Positions 1 to 8,445 of a stretch of DNA of 42,373 nucleotides are shown in pieces (position 1 is the first letter of the stretch; every line of letters starts with the position of its first letter). The DNA lies in NCBI GenBank assembly GCA_030828305.1, contig JAURCU010000010.1, forward strand, positions 1-42,373. The letters are read 5' to 3'. Origin of the DNA: Luteolibacter sp. (GTDB lineage: Bacteria; Verrucomicrobiota; Verrucomicrobiia; Verrucomicrobiales; Akkermansiaceae). Both the position numbers and the translations under genes were made by a program. Under the pieces are notes generated by a model, which saw only the letters and a program-made list of their open reading frames with translations, was not told the DNA's origin and did no database searches.

Positions 1-2
1 AT

Positions 3-389
3 ACCTTTGCCGCGTGGATCAGCGCGAATCCTCCCGCCACCGGCTTCACCACGGATTCTGACAAGGACGGAATTTCCAACGGACTGGAACACGTTCTCGG
101 CACGAATCCCAATGTTCACAGCGCCGGACTGACAGAAATTTCCGCGACAACCACCTCGGTCACCTTCAGGCACACCCTCAATCCAACCATCGCCAGCGAT
201 GTCAGCTATACCTACGAATGGTCCAGCGATCTCAGCGAATGGAACGCAAGCGGCGTAGCCAACACTGCAGGCACCATCGGCACCATCGTCGCGTCCGCAC
301 CTGCATCAGACGTGGTGACAGTGGTCACCACGCGATCCGGAACACCCTCAAGCAAACTCTTCATACGTATCAGGGCGTCAAACCCGTAA
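3..389 (+). CDS. C-terminal end of a secreted or surface repeat protein (5' partial)
   Basis: The frame is open from the first bases of the window and stops with TAA at 387-389, so only the last 128 residues are visible. They begin with an Asp-rich calcium-binding-like motif (TDSDKDGISNGLEH, then LGTNP) of the thrombospondin type 3 kind. This motif commonly sits just before a short beta-rich tail in large secreted proteins of Verrucomicrobia. The tail is Thr/Ser/Val-rich, contains YTYEWSSDLSEW and ends FIRIRASNP. The catalytic or adhesive part of the protein lies upstream of the window, so its role cannot be told. The neighbouring PEP-CTERM protein and secreted sulfatase, which has the same type of repeat, support an extracellular location. 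Codon pattern and frame continuity make coding likely. Confidence 0.72.
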   Translation, partial: TFAAWISANPPATGFTTDSDKDGISNGLEHVLGTNPNVHSAGLTEISATTTSVTFRHTLNPTIASDVSYTYEWSSDLSEWNASGVANTAGTIGTIVASAPASDVVTVVTTRSGTPSSKLFIRIRASNP

Positions 390-727
390 GTGCGGACGCC
401 GTGAAAAGAGCCACTGACATATTGGACGCGACAGTGAAGTTCCAGATTTCGAGCGCAAAAAATGCGCTCCTCTCACATTGAGCACACCCGATTCCGCCTC
501 CGATCAGAAAATTCGCAACGCCATCGATGTGCTTGAGGCCTCGAAAGTCAGCCAACTCGTCATCGATATGCCGGCGTATCACTTTACTGACACGCCACCG
601 GCAAAGGCATTGGTGTTCAACAACGCGGGACACGCCTTCGACTGCTTCGACGAAGCATGCGCATATCCGCAAGGTTTGCTTCGTATCGCCGCCGCCGAAT
701 CCTCATAACGGAATCCAGTTTTCAAGC
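390..727 (+). other. Gap with an unrecognised small reading frame (418-708), possibly a gene remnant
   Basis: Between the first gene and the first hairpin there is no complete gene that I recognise. One frame is open from 418 to a TAA at 706-708 (about 96 codons), but its only start candidate upstream of the protein-like stretch is a TTG at 478, giving 76 residues. The product would be soluble and includes IDVLEASKVSQLVIDMPAY and AGHAFDCFDEACAYPQG. The composition looks like real protein, yet there is no ribosome-binding site, signal peptide or known motif. It may be the 3' fragment of a decayed gene, or a short gene with a TTG start. I cannot assign a function. Confidence 0.3.
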
Positions 728-745
728 ATCACCCTTGCGGGTGAT
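728..745 (+). repeat. Hairpin repeat copy A (TCACCC-N4-GGGTGA)
   Basis: The stem ATCACCC/GGGTGAT closes a TTGC loop and is followed by TTTTACC. It lies 20 bases after the small frame ending at 708 and about 80 bases before the PEP-CTERM start. About 20 bases downstream is a box TATCTTGGGTTGAACC that resembles the sequence downstream of copy B. It could be a weak terminator, an operator or an RNA leader element. Confidence 0.6.
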
Positions 746-824
746 TTTTACCGTATCTAAGTATCTTGGGTTGAACCAAAGCCATGACCCACCCCATGTT
801 TGTGACTCTCATCATACGAATGAC

Positions 825-1526
825 ATGAAATCCCTATTCGTCACCATTTCGATCACTGCCGCTTGTTCATCGATGCTTCCGGCCACTGTCACCCTTGCCG
901 AGATCGATTTCGCCGGCTCCGCCACGACAGCCATCCCCTCCACTAACGCACAGTTCACAGTCAAGAATCCAGCAATCGACTTTACCTCCACTCAGCTCAC
1001 CCTCATCGGCGGAAGCGCTGGCACCTCCGGTTGGGGCTACGACGGGACCAGCACTGCCGCAGCGAATACCGATCTCCACACCGTATCGACTTTCGGTGGA
1101 CCCTCGCGCTTTGACCTGAATCTCGGATTCGCAAACAGTGGGCAGTCTTATACCATCAGTTCGGTGGAAATCGATATTCGTGCTGCCAACACCAGCGCGT
1201 CCTGGGAACTCGGCTATCGGGATACCGGCAACGTGACACATCTCGTCGGACTCAAGACAATTGGCACCCAGAGTGGCTCGAATCCGATCACCACCTATTC
1301 GATTGATTTGACCGGCGAGGGACTCACCGCCACGGACAGCACACTGTCCTGGATCAATGGTGGCACCGGCAATCTTCGCTGGTTGTTTTTTGAAGCAGAT
1401 GGAACCAACAACGACAACTTCCAAGTCGACGCCATCCGCGTCATTGGAACCGTGGTTCCCGAACCTGGCACACCGCTCATCATCGGAGCTCTCTCTCTGG
1501 TCGGGCTGATTCGCCGTCGCCGCTGA
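825..1526 (+). CDS. PEP-CTERM sorting-domain protein
   Basis: This 233-residue secreted protein is predicted to be anchored or processed at the cell surface by an exosortase. The ATG at 825 was chosen because it begins a clear signal peptide (MKSLFVTISITAACSSML, cleavage likely after TLA near residue 25); the frame is open further upstream but without signal-like sequence. The middle is a Ser/Thr/Gly-rich beta-sandwich-like region without catalytic motifs. The end, residues 210-233, is a textbook PEP-CTERM: VPEPGT, a hydrophobic segment IIGALSLVGLI and a terminal RRRR. No exosortase gene lies in the window. Its place beside a sulfatase and a rhamnosidase suggests a surface or extracellular-matrix role, but no specific substrate can be inferred. 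There is no Shine-Dalgarno before the start. Confidence 0.88.
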   Translation: MKSLFVTISITAACSSMLPATVTLAEIDFAGSATTAIPSTNAQFTVKNPAIDFTSTQLTLIGGSAGTSGWGYDGTSTAAANTDLHTVSTFGGPSRFDLNLGFANSGQSYTISSVEIDIRAANTSASWELGYRDTGNVTHLVGLKTIGTQSGSNPITTYSIDLTGEGLTATDSTLSWINGGTGNLRWLFFEADGTNNDNFQVDAIRVIGTVVPEPGTPLIIGALSLVGLIRRRR

Positions 1527-1551
1527 GCGCCTGTCTCACTGCCACTGGTGC

Positions 1552-1567
1552 TCACCCGGGTGGGTGA
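1552..1567 (+). repeat. Hairpin repeat copy B (TCACCC-N4-GGGTGA)
   Basis: The stem TCACCC/GGGTGA closes a GGGT loop and is followed by TTCTCG. It lies 25 bases after the PEP-CTERM stop and about 176 bases before the large sulfatase. Downstream, TATCTTCGTTGATCC matches the box after copy A apart from one gap and two substitutions. It has the same stem sequence and loop length as copies A and C. Confidence 0.6.
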
Positions 1568-1735
1568 TTCTCGTGGTTTTAATCTATCTTCGTTGATCCC
1601 GCGGGGTATCCACGCAAGCTTCACAGTATTCTTGCGACACCCCTGCCATGATTTGTCACGCACTCCTCATTACAACGTCCGTCAGATTGCCGAGCATGAC
1701 GGATTCCCGGCAAGGGCCTGTATCCAAATTAACCT

Positions 1736-1740
1736 GAGGA
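1736..1740 (+). promoter_or_regulatory. Shine-Dalgarno GAGGA of the large sulfatase
   Basis: GAGGA sits three bases before the ATG at 1744. It is the only clear, normally placed Shine-Dalgarno sequence I found before an ATG start in this window, and it fixes the start of the sulfatase gene. Confidence 0.6.
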
Positions 1741-1743
1741 TTC

Positions 1744-4700
1744 ATGTTTTTTAAACCTACGATAGTCGTCCTTACCAGCATCTACCTTGCGAGTATCTGC
1801 CATGCTTTGGATTTCAACCAGGACGGCATCAGCGACGTGTGGGCCGCTCTTCATCCCTCCGCCGCCGCAAGTCCAGGCGATGACGCGGACGGCGACGGAA
1901 TGACCAACAGGCAGGAAGGCCTCGCATGGACCGATCCCGAGGATCCATCCTCTTTTTTTCGAATCGGAAACTATCAGCACATGCCCGGATCCGACCAGTT
2001 CAGCTGGCTCGGTGAGTCATGGATGCGCGACCTTCCACGCGGTTCGGCCGACCTTCTGAAATGGTCGCGCCTAGCCGAGATCGGCATCGGCACCGGTGAC
2101 CCCGGAGACATCTCCGCCACATCAGCCGGCTCGTCGGCTTTCTACCGTGTCATTCGCCACGAATCGCTGAACTCCGACACAGACGCACTCACCAACAAGG
2201 AAGAGGCACTTCTCGGCACCAACCCGCTGCTATGGGACACGGACGGTGACAAGGTGCCCGACAACGTCGAGTTTCTCAATGGAACCAATCCGCTAACATC
2301 CGCGGATTCCGATGCCGACGGCATCCCGGATGACTGGGAACAATGGTGCATCCGCTTCGATCCGGGCGACTCGGTTAGCGCACTCACAGACGTGAACAAC
2401 AACTCGGATTTCGATGGTGACGGCGTGAGTGATAATACTGAGTTCACCCTCGGCACCTCGCCGGTAAAAGCCGTGAAAAACGTGATCCTCTTCCTCAGTG
2501 AGGATCAGAGCATCGACCTCGGCTGCATGGGAACCGCGGGGCTCAAGACTCCAGCGCTCGATTCGCTGGCATCAAGCGGCGTTCTCTTCAAACGGGCCTT
2601 CGCCATGTCTCCCGTGTGCAGCACCAGCAAGATGTCCATGTTCACCAGCCAGTTCTGCCAGCAGAACTCCACCTGGTGCAACGTCGTGAACTACGGAACA
2701 GGATTCCCGTTGGCTGGGGATCCATCGCTGCTCAATCGAGGAGGAATAAACGAGGATCTGCCCACCCTGATCGAAATTCTGAGGGATCACGGATACTACA
2801 CTGCCACCTCGCACAAGACCCATGTGCAACCGATCCGTAAGTGGCCCTACAACAAAGGCTACGGCCAGCCAACGACGGCGGCAATTGCCACGGATTATAT
2901 CAACGACCTCATCACCCGGGCCGGAGACCGGCCATTCTACATGACCTTCGGTGTCGGAGCCCCGCACCTGCCATTCCGCGGCATTGCCATGAATCAGGGT
3001 GTGTGGAGCGCCACCGGCGGACTTAGTAACGATGGCCATGTCACCAACGTGGATGCAAATATCATCACCGTCCCGAACTGCTGGCCGGACGTGCCAGCCG
3101 TCCGACAGGACATCGCTGACTACTATGGTGCGATCCAGTGCGTGGACACGGTCTTTGGCGCGGTGATCGCAGCACTTCAGGCCAATGGGTTGCTCGACGA
3201 AACACTCGTAATCTACACCTCGGATCACGGTATCGGCCTTCACCGTGCGAAACAAAGCATCTACCCGGCCGGCACCCAGGTTCCCTTCATTGTGGCAGGA
3301 GCGGGCATCTCCCAAGGAGTCAGCACCCAGGTACCCGTCTCCCATGCCGACATTCTGCCGACCATTCTCGACTATCTCGACATCCCGCAACTGCCGAATC
3401 TGGCAGGTCGGTCCCTGATGCCTGTTTTATCTGGCTCCGCCACCGAAATTCCAGGTCGCAATACCATCCTTGCAACCGCCCAAGACTTCAGCGACGGGCG
3501 TGCCGTTTGTGACGGCAGGTATTACTACATTGAAAACATCCGCAAAGTGGCGGGTGGCTCGTTCGCGAACCCCCAAGCAGGCCTGAACACCGACCAATAT
3601 CAGGCAGGGTCGCCATGGTATAACAGAACCTTTGACGCGACCCTTGCAGCCACCGGCACCACCGCCTATCAGTTGTTATCCGATCTGCTCACCGGAAATG
3701 TCCCTGACGAGGAGCTGTATGACCTGGATACGGATCCATGGGGCGTCAACAATCTCGCCGACGAACCGTCTCTCGCCATGGTGAAAGCCCGGCTCAAGCA
3801 GGAGCTCAACGCGTGGCGGGTCAACACCGAGGACTACAACACGTCCCATATCGAAGTCACCCGCAGGACACTGCGATATGAGGATCCAACCGGCAGCGGG
3901 ATGGTTCCCGGCATCCGGGTGGTGGATGACTTCGAGGGCAAGTCGGGCGATCTGGACGCAGACTCCTCGTGGAGCACATTAGTCGCCGGTAATGCGGGAG
4001 AGGATTTCACACTCACTGCCAATGGTGTGGACGCACCCCCCGGGCCGGTAACGCTGGCACGCTGGGATCCCGTAGTCATCAATGAGGGAGGAACATTCTC
4101 CGTCGCGGTGAAAACCGGATTCGATGGAAGCGGAGTCGGAGGAGGCATTGCCTTCGGCATCGCGGACGATGGTGCCGGCGGATTCAACTGGTGGCAGTTC
4201 CTGCTCGCCGACGCTAGATCGGCGACCGGAGGATCTGGCAAAGACCTCCGCCTCTTTCGTGTCGTGTCGGGCGCACAGGTCAGCCCACCACTCCTATCAG
4301 AAGACGGGCTCTTGGACTACGCCACAAACGGAAGCCTGTTCACTCTGGAGTTGAGCGGACAACAAGGCTCGCCACTCGTTTCGCTGCGAGTCCTCGATCC
4401 CACCGGTGCAGTCTGGTTTTCCAACCCCTCTTTCGACCTCGGAATCCCGGTTCCAGCAGGCTCCGGATTTGGCATCACGTGCTGGTCGTCCGGTTCCTCC
4501 ATTTTCGACGACTTCGCGCTCAATGTGACCGGAGCACTCCGCTCGGTCGAACTGGACTTTGAATCGGGATCAGGAAACCTGTCGACCTGGGTCGATTGGA
4601 CCCTGGCGTCACCCGGGAACTCCGGAGCGGATTTCGTTTACGAAACCACTCCCTTTTCAGGCCAGACCGGCCAGGTGATCGATGCCCCAGCCGGACCCAG

Positions 4701-5169
4701 CCCGGTGGCGGTCTATAATCACCTCGCACTTGAATCGGCCGAGAGTTTCTCAGCCTTGGTGGACACCGGATTTGCCGGAGCTGGCATCTATGGCGGGCTG
4801 GTGTTTGGATTCACGGACACCAATCATTACTTCACTCTGGAACTTGCGGACGGATCCACCACCCAATCCGCCAACCGCCTGTTTCGGATCCGCCAATGCG
4901 TAGACGGTGTGTTTACCGATGTCTTGTTTCCCGCGGCTGGATCCTTCCCCAACGTCGCCAGAAACGCGCTTTATCGGCTCGGTGTCGAGGGCACCGCAGG
5001 CGGCACTGAGATCACCTACACCATCACCGACGTCGCGACTTCCTCGGTGCTGACCACGGCAACCATCGATCTCCCTATCGCCATCGCCTCAGATTCAAAG
5101 TTTGGGCTCATCACCGCATCTTCGGGTAATTCGAAGTTCGACAATCTAACCATCACCACGACCCCCTGA
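1744..5169 (+). CDS. Large secreted multidomain sulfatase
   Basis: The product (1141 residues) is predicted to hydrolyse sulfate esters or sulfamates on an extracellular glycan. The order is: signal peptide (1-21, ending SICHA); Asp-rich thrombospondin-3-like repeats (about 22-70 and 150-243, e.g. DADGDGMTNRQEG and DTDGDKVPDNVEF); a sulfatase domain from about 244 (VILFLSEDQSIDLGCMGT) to about 700, ending in the usual ELYDLDTDPWGVNNL; and two tandem beta-sandwich-like modules (about 725-930 and 935-1141). HKTH (357-360) and TSDHG (Asp494, His495) fit the sulfatase active site. The nucleophile segment is unusual: Cys292 sits in C-S-T-S-K where the family has C-x-P-S-R, so formylglycine formation is uncertain. 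The overall pattern is closest to N-sulfoglucosamine-sulfohydrolase-like sulfatases. A Shine-Dalgarno precedes the ATG. The neighbouring rhamnosidase suggests a shared sulfated substrate. Confidence 0.9.
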   Translation: MFFKPTIVVLTSIYLASICHALDFNQDGISDVWAALHPSAAASPGDDADGDGMTNRQEGLAWTDPEDPSSFFRIGNYQHMPGSDQFSWLGESWMRDLPRGSADLLKWSRLAEIGIGTGDPGDISATSAGSSAFYRVIRHESLNSDTDALTNKEEALLGTNPLLWDTDGDKVPDNVEFLNGTNPLTSADSDADGIPDDWEQWCIRFDPGDSVSALTDVNNNSDFDGDGVSDNTEFTLGTSPVKAVKNVILFLSEDQSIDLGCMGTAGLKTPALDSLASSGVLFKRAFAMSPVCSTSKMSMFTSQFCQQNSTWCNVVNYGTGFPLAGDPSLLNRGGINEDLPTLIEILRDHGYYTATSHKTHVQPIRKWPYNKGYGQPTTAAIATDYINDLITRAGDRPFYMTFGVGAPHLPFRGIAMNQGVWSATGGLSNDGHVTNVDANIITVPNCWPDVPAVRQDIADYYGAIQCVDTVFGAVIAALQANGLLDETLVIYTSDHGIGLHRAKQSIYPAGTQVPFIVAGAGISQGVSTQVPVSHADILPTILDYLDIPQLPNLAGRSLMPVLSGSATEIPGRNTILATAQDFSDGRAVCDGRYYYIENIRKVAGGSFANPQAGLNTDQYQAGSPWYNRTFDATLAATGTTAYQLLSDLLTGNVPDEELYDLDTDPWGVNNLADEPSLAMVKARLKQELNAWRVNTEDYNTSHIEVTRRTLRYEDPTGSGMVPGIRVVDDFEGKSGDLDADSSWSTLVAGNAGEDFTLTANGVDAPPGPVTLARWDPVVINEGGTFSVAVKTGFDGSGVGGGIAFGIADDGAGGFNWWQFLLADARSATGGSGKDLRLFRVVSGAQVSPPLLSEDGLLDYATNGSLFTLELSGQQGSPLVSLRVLDPTGAVWFSNPSFDLGIPVPAGSGFGITCWSSGSSIFDDFALNVTGALRSVELDFESGSGNLSTWVDWTLASPGNSGADFVYETTPFSGQTGQVIDAPAGPSPVAVYNHLALESAESFSALVDTGFAGAGIYGGLVFGFTDTNHYFTLELADGSTTQSANRLFRIRQCVDGVFTDVLFPAAGSFPNVARNALYRLGVEGTAGGTEITYTITDVATSSVLTTATIDLPIAIASDSKFGLITASSGNSKFDNLTITTTP

Positions 5170-5429
5170 TTTTCAGAGTTGCTCCCATGCCATGGAGAAA
5201 TAGTTCCTTCTTTCACTCATTGACTGGGCGCGTTGTCCACACGCTCGATGACACCCAGCCTCACGCTTCAGCAAACCAACCAGCACCTCCCTGCCTTCTT
5301 ACCAGTTGGACTCTTTTTTGATTTGATTCAAGGTTTCCACCACATCTTCGCTTCGGCAGAGCCACATGACAAAAGCCCCCCACCAAGCTGAGCAGGCCAA
5401 AACATTTTGAGTCATCCAACCATTAGAAA

Positions 5430-5448
5430 AACCCGGAACACTCGGGTT
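5430..5448 (+). repeat. Hairpin just upstream of repeat copy C
   Basis: AACCCG (5430-5435) pairs with CGGGTT (5443-5448) around the loop GAACACT. It sits eight bases before repeat copy C, so the two form a double hairpin in the leader of the rhamnosidase gene. It is not followed by a T-tract. Confidence 0.4.
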
Positions 5449-5455
5449 ACCAAAG

Positions 5456-5471
5456 TCACCCTATCGGGTGA
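5456..5471 (+). repeat. Hairpin repeat copy C (TCACCC-N4-GGGTGA)
   Basis: The stem TCACCC/GGGTGA closes a TATC loop and is followed by TTCCAC. Unlike copies A and B it is far (about 290 bases) from the preceding stop codon and about 110 bases before the next start. This argues against a simple terminator role for the family. Confidence 0.6.
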
Positions 5472-5580
5472 TTCCACTCGAAGCCGAAAACCGCGAAGGT
5501 GAATTCATGATGAAGCGCCGAAGCGCACGCACCAATTGCAACTAAATGGCGACAAACCGAATACAACTCGAAACCGGACG

Positions 5581-8445
5581 ATGGAAATTCACGATCAAGC
5601 GCAAATAATAAACACCACTGCCAGAGTTGGAAAACCCTCACGAATTGCCGGTTTCCGGGGAGCACACTCGTTGAAAATCCCCCTGCTACTCGCGACTCTC
5701 GCCACATCATTGCAAGCCGGGGAAATCGCTCCAACCGACCTTCGTTGTGAATACCATGAGTCACCCATGGCCATTTCCTCGAGCCACCCGCGCTTATCAT
5801 GGAAATTGAAACCCACCACACCCGACTCGCACAACCTTGTGCAAACCGCCTATGAGATCCAAGCAGCACGCGAGACTCATGGATTCGAAAATTCGGCGCT
5901 CTGGTCCACCGGGAAAAGAACCGGATCCACCACCTCTCAGATCGAATGGTCAGGGGACGCACTTCAATCCCGCGACAGGATCACCTGGCGCGTCCGCGTA
6001 TGGGACGGCTCGGGCCGTGTTTCCGACTGGAGTGCGCCGGCCACCTTCGGTGTCGGAATCCTGAATCCGGAAGACTGGAGTGCGCTATGGATCAGCTCGA
6101 AAAACGATCATGCTTTCACAAGCAACGAGAACGTCCAAAACTTCGCTGGCGATCCGAAACGCGGCACTCTTCACCTGACCCCGGCAAAATATTTCCGCAA
6201 GGATTTCCAGACCTCCGCGGTAATCCGGGCGACCCTCCACGCCACCGCACTTGGAGTGTATACGGTGGAAATCAACGGCAAACGGGTCTCCGACGAATGC
6301 CTCGCTCCGGGTTGGTCAGCATATCAGAAACGGATTCATAGCCAGGCCTATGATGTCACGGCGCTCATCCGCGAGGGCAACAACGCCATTGGCGCGACTC
6401 TGGCCGATGGATGGTATTCGGGATATGTCGCCTATGGCCTCCTGACAGGCCAGGAGGGGCTGGTCCCTGGTATCAATGGTCGCTATTATTATGGCGTATC
6501 CCCCGCCGTTCGCCTCCAACTGGAACTTGAACTTTCCGATGGTAGTCGCCAATCGATCGTTACGGACACCTCTTGGAGAACCTCGCTCGGCCCGATCACC
6601 GAGAGCGATATCCTGATGGGGGAAGCCTACGATGCACGCAGGGAAATGCCAGGCTGGTCCGCACCCGGATTCGACGACTCGAAGTGGGAGAGCGTGGTTT
6701 GCAAGACCGGCACAGACTCGAAGATAGAACCACACCCGGGAGTTCCAGTCCGGCCCATCGAGGAAATCAGGCCCAAGAGCGTCACCGAGCAGAAACCCGG
6801 CGTCTTCATCTTCGACCTCGGACAAAACATCTCCGGCGTCGTCCGTCTCAAGGTGAAAGGTAAGGCCGGAGACAAGGTCACCATACGCTACGCAGAAATG
6901 CTTCACCAAGACGGCCGCATGAGCACCGAAAACCTCCGCTGCGCGAGAGCGGTCGACACCTACATACTCAGGGGCGACCCCGCTGGGGAAACATGGACGC
7001 CGGAGTTCACCTATCACGGTTTCCAGTATGTCGAACTCACAGGATTTCCCGGAAAACCCGGAATCGATGCCGTCACCGGCATCGTCATCCATTCCGACAC
7101 CCCTTACTACGGCTCCTTCGAATGTTCGGATCCGATGCTCAACCGTCTCTACCAGAACATAGTCTGGACGCAGCGCGCCAATTTTTTCGAAATGCCCACC
7201 GACTGCCCGCAGCGCGACGAGCGGATGGGCTGGACCGGCGACGCCCAGATTTATGTCCGCGCCGCGACATACAATGCGGACATCGCATCGTTCTACACCA
7301 AGTGGCTGCGAGACCTCAACGACGACCAATGGGACTACGGTGCCTATCCGGCTTACGCCCCGCGCCCTCTCGCGCGCCCCAACGAGCATCACGCCGCCGG
7401 CTGGATGGATGCCGGAGTGATCTGCCCGTGGACCATTTGGCAGGTTTATGGCGACACCCGGGTTATTTCCGAGCACTGGCGCAAGATGAATGATTTCATG
7501 GCCTGGCGTGCAAAACGGGATCTTGAACTCAAGGGTGCCGTTGATGACTGTGGTTTCGGCGACTGGCTTTCCGTCGGCGACGTGAAGACACCCATTGCGT
7601 TCATCGACCTTGCCTATCACGCCTATGATGCCGGGCTCATGGCAGAAATGGCCGCGGCGATCGGCAACACGGCGGACTCGAGGAAATACGGCCAACTCGC
7701 GGCAAAGACCCGCACCGCGTTTCAAAGAGCCTGGCTAGAACCGGATGGAAAACTAAAGGTTCACAATCAGTCCGCTTATGCGATCGCCCTGTTTTTCGAT
7801 CTGATACCCGCGGACCAACGCGCGAAGTCGGCAACCCATCTCGCAGGTCTTATCGCGGCCAACGGTAACAAGATGACCACCGGCTTCCTCGGCACCCGCC
7901 CTCTTCTGCCCGCGCTGTCAGCCAGCGGGCACCACGATCTGGCGGGCATACTCATGCAACAGCGTGAATACCCCAGTTGGGGATATGAAGTGGACAACGG
8001 CGCAACGACCATCTGGGAGCGCTGGAATTCGTATATCAAGGGCCAGGGTGTCCACAATCCGGCGATGAACTCGTTCTCTCACTATGCCTTTGGCGCGGTT
8101 TGTGAATGGATGATGGCAGATCTCGCCGGAATCGATAGCGCAGCTCCGGGCTTCGACAAGATCCGCGTCGCCCCCCGCCCCACAGGCACCATCACCCATG
8201 CCTCCGCCTCCACTGAAACCCGTCATGGAGCTCTCGCCTGCTCATGGAAGATCGAAGGGTCACAATTCACCGCAGACATCACCATACCGCCCAACACCGC
8301 CGCCAAAATCATTCTTCCGGTGCGCGGGGAGATCCGCGAAGGTGGCGTGGTCGCGGATAAGAGACCCGGGATTCATGAGGTCAAAGGGAACACCCTTTCC
8401 GTGGGATCCGGCGTTTATCATTTCACTGCGGAATTCCAAGAATGA
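5581..8445 (+). CDS. GH78 alpha-L-rhamnosidase
   Basis: Removes terminal alpha-L-rhamnose from glycans, probably in the periplasm or outside the cell. The protein has the full layout of bacterial GH78 enzymes: an Ig-like N-terminal domain (LRCEYHESPMAISSSHPRLSW), the beta-rich N domain with ATALGVYTVEINGKRV, a second beta domain, the (alpha/alpha)6 catalytic domain and a C-terminal beta domain. Family hallmarks are DCPQRDERMGWTGDAQ (catalytic-region Asp546/Glu547) and GATTIWERW (Glu813). The start is uncertain. ATG at 5581 gives 954 residues with a long charged stretch before the hydrophobic core. TTG at 5671, behind a GGGGAG with an eight-base spacer, gives a compact signal peptide (KIPLLLATLATSLQA) and may be the true start. 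The frame is also open to a TTG at 5536. The stop overlaps the DUF5722 start (ATGA), so the two are probably translated together. Confidence 0.93.
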   Translation: MEIHDQAQIINTTARVGKPSRIAGFRGAHSLKIPLLLATLATSLQAGEIAPTDLRCEYHESPMAISSSHPRLSWKLKPTTPDSHNLVQTAYEIQAARETHGFENSALWSTGKRTGSTTSQIEWSGDALQSRDRITWRVRVWDGSGRVSDWSAPATFGVGILNPEDWSALWISSKNDHAFTSNENVQNFAGDPKRGTLHLTPAKYFRKDFQTSAVIRATLHATALGVYTVEINGKRVSDECLAPGWSAYQKRIHSQAYDVTALIREGNNAIGATLADGWYSGYVAYGLLTGQEGLVPGINGRYYYGVSPAVRLQLELELSDGSRQSIVTDTSWRTSLGPITESDILMGEAYDARREMPGWSAPGFDDSKWESVVCKTGTDSKIEPHPGVPVRPIEEIRPKSVTEQKPGVFIFDLGQNISGVVRLKVKGKAGDKVTIRYAEMLHQDGRMSTENLRCARAVDTYILRGDPAGETWTPEFTYHGFQYVELTGFPGKPGIDAVTGIVIHSDTPYYGSFECSDPMLNRLYQNIVWTQRANFFEMPTDCPQRDERMGWTGDAQIYVRAATYNADIASFYTKWLRDLNDDQWDYGAYPAYAPRPLARPNEHHAAGWMDAGVICPWTIWQVYGDTRVISEHWRKMNDFMAWRAKRDLELKGAVDDCGFGDWLSVGDVKTPIAFIDLAYHAYDAGLMAEMAAAIGNTADSRKYGQLAAKTRTAFQRAWLEPDGKLKVHNQSAYAIALFFDLIPADQRAKSATHLAGLIAANGNKMTTGFLGTRPLLPALSASGHHDLAGILMQQREYPSWGYEVDNGATTIWERWNSYIKGQGVHNPAMNSFSHYAFGAVCEWMMADLAGIDSAAPGFDKIRVAPRPTGTITHASASTETRHGALACSWKIEGSQFTADITIPPNTAAKIILPVRGEIREGGVVADKRPGIHEVKGNTLSVGSGVYHFTAEFQE

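Larger units (their letters stand above)
5170..5580 (+). other. 411-base gap between sulfatase and rhamnosidase
   Basis: I see no gene here. The first 250 bases show no clear structure and no good terminator for the sulfatase. The last 150 bases hold two hairpins in a row: AACCCG/CGGGTT (5430-5448, seven-base loop) and repeat copy C (5456-5471). The gene order and length suggest that the rhamnosidase-DUF5722 unit has its own promoter here, although I could not pick convincing -35 and -10 boxes. Confidence 0.5.

Noticed and set aside
728..5471. CRISPR-like reading of the three repeats
   Set aside because: The copies are only 16-18 bases, kilobases apart, and have no regular spacers or cas genes.
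6316..7725. Long minus-strand open frame (469 codons) inside the rhamnosidase gene
   Set aside because: It is a mirror of a GC-rich coding strand. Its translation has no family features, while the plus strand has complete GH78 motifs.
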